Assembly: GCA_017424205.1 (NCBI GenBank) | Contig: JAFPAS010000195.1 | Location: 1 to 6,251, forward strand | Source of the DNA: Prevotella sp. | GTDB lineage: Bacteria > Bacteroidota > Bacteroidia > Bacteroidales > Bacteroidaceae | Direction of reading: 5' to 3' | Length of the DNA stretch: 6,251 bases | Shown: positions 5,310 to 6,251 of the stretch, piece by piece | Numbering within the stretch: the stretch's first letter is position 1 | Layout of the letters: every line of letters starts with the position of its first letter | Position numbers and translations under genes: made by a program | The notes under the pieces: model-generated | What the model saw: the letters and a program-made list of their open reading frames with translations, nothing else | Databases searched by the model: none | Told to the model about the DNA's origin: nothing

Positions 5310-6251
5310 CTATCTTCTGCTTTCTCTTACTTCGTCAATGCCAGGAATGGCGTATATGCTTTGCATAGCAGAAAGCAGCTCGCTGAGTGAATGAACATAA
5401 AAGACAACAGTAAGATCGACAATCTCATCATTTGTAGTAGTGTTAAGCGAATCAATAGACAGATGCAAGTCGTTGGTTATCTTGTTTACTACGTCTATGA
5501 GGAAGTGATATCTGTTGATGCCTTTTATTGATATGCTGACAGGATATATTCTCTCGGTGCTATCTTCGAATGGCACGTTTGTTATATTGTCGCCCTGCTT
5601 TGATGCGAGACGTATGGCTTCTGGACAGTTGCGGCGATGCATTGTTATCGAACCGTCTTTCTCTCTATATCCGATGGTTTCGCCCCCTGGCAGCGGCTTG
5701 CACTGCGTGCAACGGTTGTACTTCTGTTTGTTTCTTTCTGCTGAATGGTATGATCGCAGTGCACGGCGTGCCTTGTATGTCTGCACGCTGTTAATCCAGT
5801 CAAGAGGTGGCACAAAATCCTCTTCTGTGCCCACCTCAACACAATCGCCTCGGCGAAGCACAGTCCTGATAGATGATAGTCGGCCGTTTATTCTTGCATA
5901 CTTAGCATGCAGTCCGATGTCAGTGTGCAGGTCGAAAGCAAAGTCAAGCGCTGTAGCCCCTTTCGGTAGTATGATGCTTTCGCCTTTCGGTGTGAAGACC
6001 ATAACATCGTCGTAGTAGAGCGAAGTCTTTATATTCTCAATGAATCCTGGTCCTTGTGACTCAGCTGCAATCTCTTTCAGTACTTTTCTGAATTTGTCAA
6101 TCCATGTTGTCACATTGTCGAGCGACAGACCTTTTCCTACTCCGCGAGTTTCTGCCTTGCGAGCAATCTCAGCCATACAGCCGAACTGCGATGCTTCAAC
6201 CATCTCCAGAGAACTAATCTGCACATCTTCCCATAGTCCGCCTTCAGAAAG
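5310..6251 (-). CDS. RelA/SpoT-family (RSH) protein, C-terminal part (start lies beyond right edge)
   Basis: The frame is open to base 6251, giving the last 313 residues. RSH proteins make and/or degrade (p)ppGpp in the stringent response; the C-terminal half senses ribosomes and nutrients. In order: the end of the synthetase domain (LWEDVQISSLEMVEASQFGC, about 6-25); a TGS domain at about 83-140 (DDVMVFTPKGESIILPKGAT...DLHTDIG); a zinc-finger/RIS-like part at about 179-215 with Cys181, Cys184, His205 and Cys209 and PLPGGETIGY; and an ACT domain at about 236-310. Two oddities: the usual VEVQIRT..M...AE.G.AAH end of the synthetase domain is degraded to EDVQIS...QFGCMAEI, and only some 40 residues separate TGS from the zinc finger, where bifunctional Rel/SpoT proteins have a helical domain of about 100. 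It may be the second, divergent RSH of Bacteroidales; whether it is a synthetase, hydrolase or neither cannot be judged without the N-terminal half. Confidence 0.9.
   Translation of the reverse strand, partial: LSEGGLWEDVQISSLEMVEASQFGCMAEIARKAETRGVGKGLSLDNVTTWIDKFRKVLKEIAAESQGPGFIENIKTSLYYDDVMVFTPKGESIILPKGATALDFAFDLHTDIGLHAKYARINGRLSSIRTVLRRGDCVEVGTEEDFVPPLDWINSVQTYKARRALRSYHSAERNKQKYNRCTQCKPLPGGETIGYREKDGSITMHRRNCPEAIRLASKQGDNITNVPFEDSTERIYPVSISIKGINRYHFLIDVVNKITNDLHLSIDSLNTTTNDEIVDLTVVFYVHSLSELLSAMQSIYAIPGIDEVRESRR

Overview
The window looks like a chromosome segment from a Bacteroidales bacterium, most likely Prevotella/Segatella or a close relative. Three things point there: the RecA sequence type ([10 protein letters not shown] in place of the proteobacterial AEHALDPIYA), a UpxY-family antiterminator (a Bacteroidales speciality), and promoter motifs of the Bacteroidetes form TAnnTTTG with no convincing Shine-Dalgarno sites. 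The genus is an inference. All supported genes are on the minus strand, so transcription runs from high to low coordinates.

Right part (about 2050-6251), housekeeping. A (p)ppGpp synthetase/hydrolase-family (RSH) gene enters from beyond the right edge and ends at 5310; only its C-terminal part is visible. After a 175-nt gap with a Bacteroidetes-type promoter and two dyads comes recA (4106-5134). It is followed by a 90-residue ACT-domain protein (UPF0237 type) and a 460-residue PFL/UPF0210 (DUF711) protein, a pair that recurs next to each other in many bacteria. A strong hairpin with U-tracts on both sides (2061-2089) closes the unit. No promoter was found between recA and the ACT gene, so recA-ACT-PFL may be one transcript.

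Middle part (about 1290-2050), AT-rich and without a credible gene. It holds a near-consensus minus-strand promoter (1789-1817), a roughly 500-nt leader, and inside that leader an intrinsic terminator (1385-1420) whose arms can also pair with upstream segments. This fits the known logic of UpxY-controlled polysaccharide loci, where the antiterminator lets polymerase read past a terminator in its own leader.

Left part (1-1286), AT-rich and accessory in character. A upxY-like gene with an N-terminal extension is followed by a 62-codon frame that encodes only a KOW domain, probably the tail of a second NusG/UpxY-type gene. Seven bases later begins a membrane protein that resembles CASTOR/POLLUX-type ion channels and runs off the left edge. 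No glycan-synthesis gene is visible, so what the antiterminator controls lies partly outside the window.
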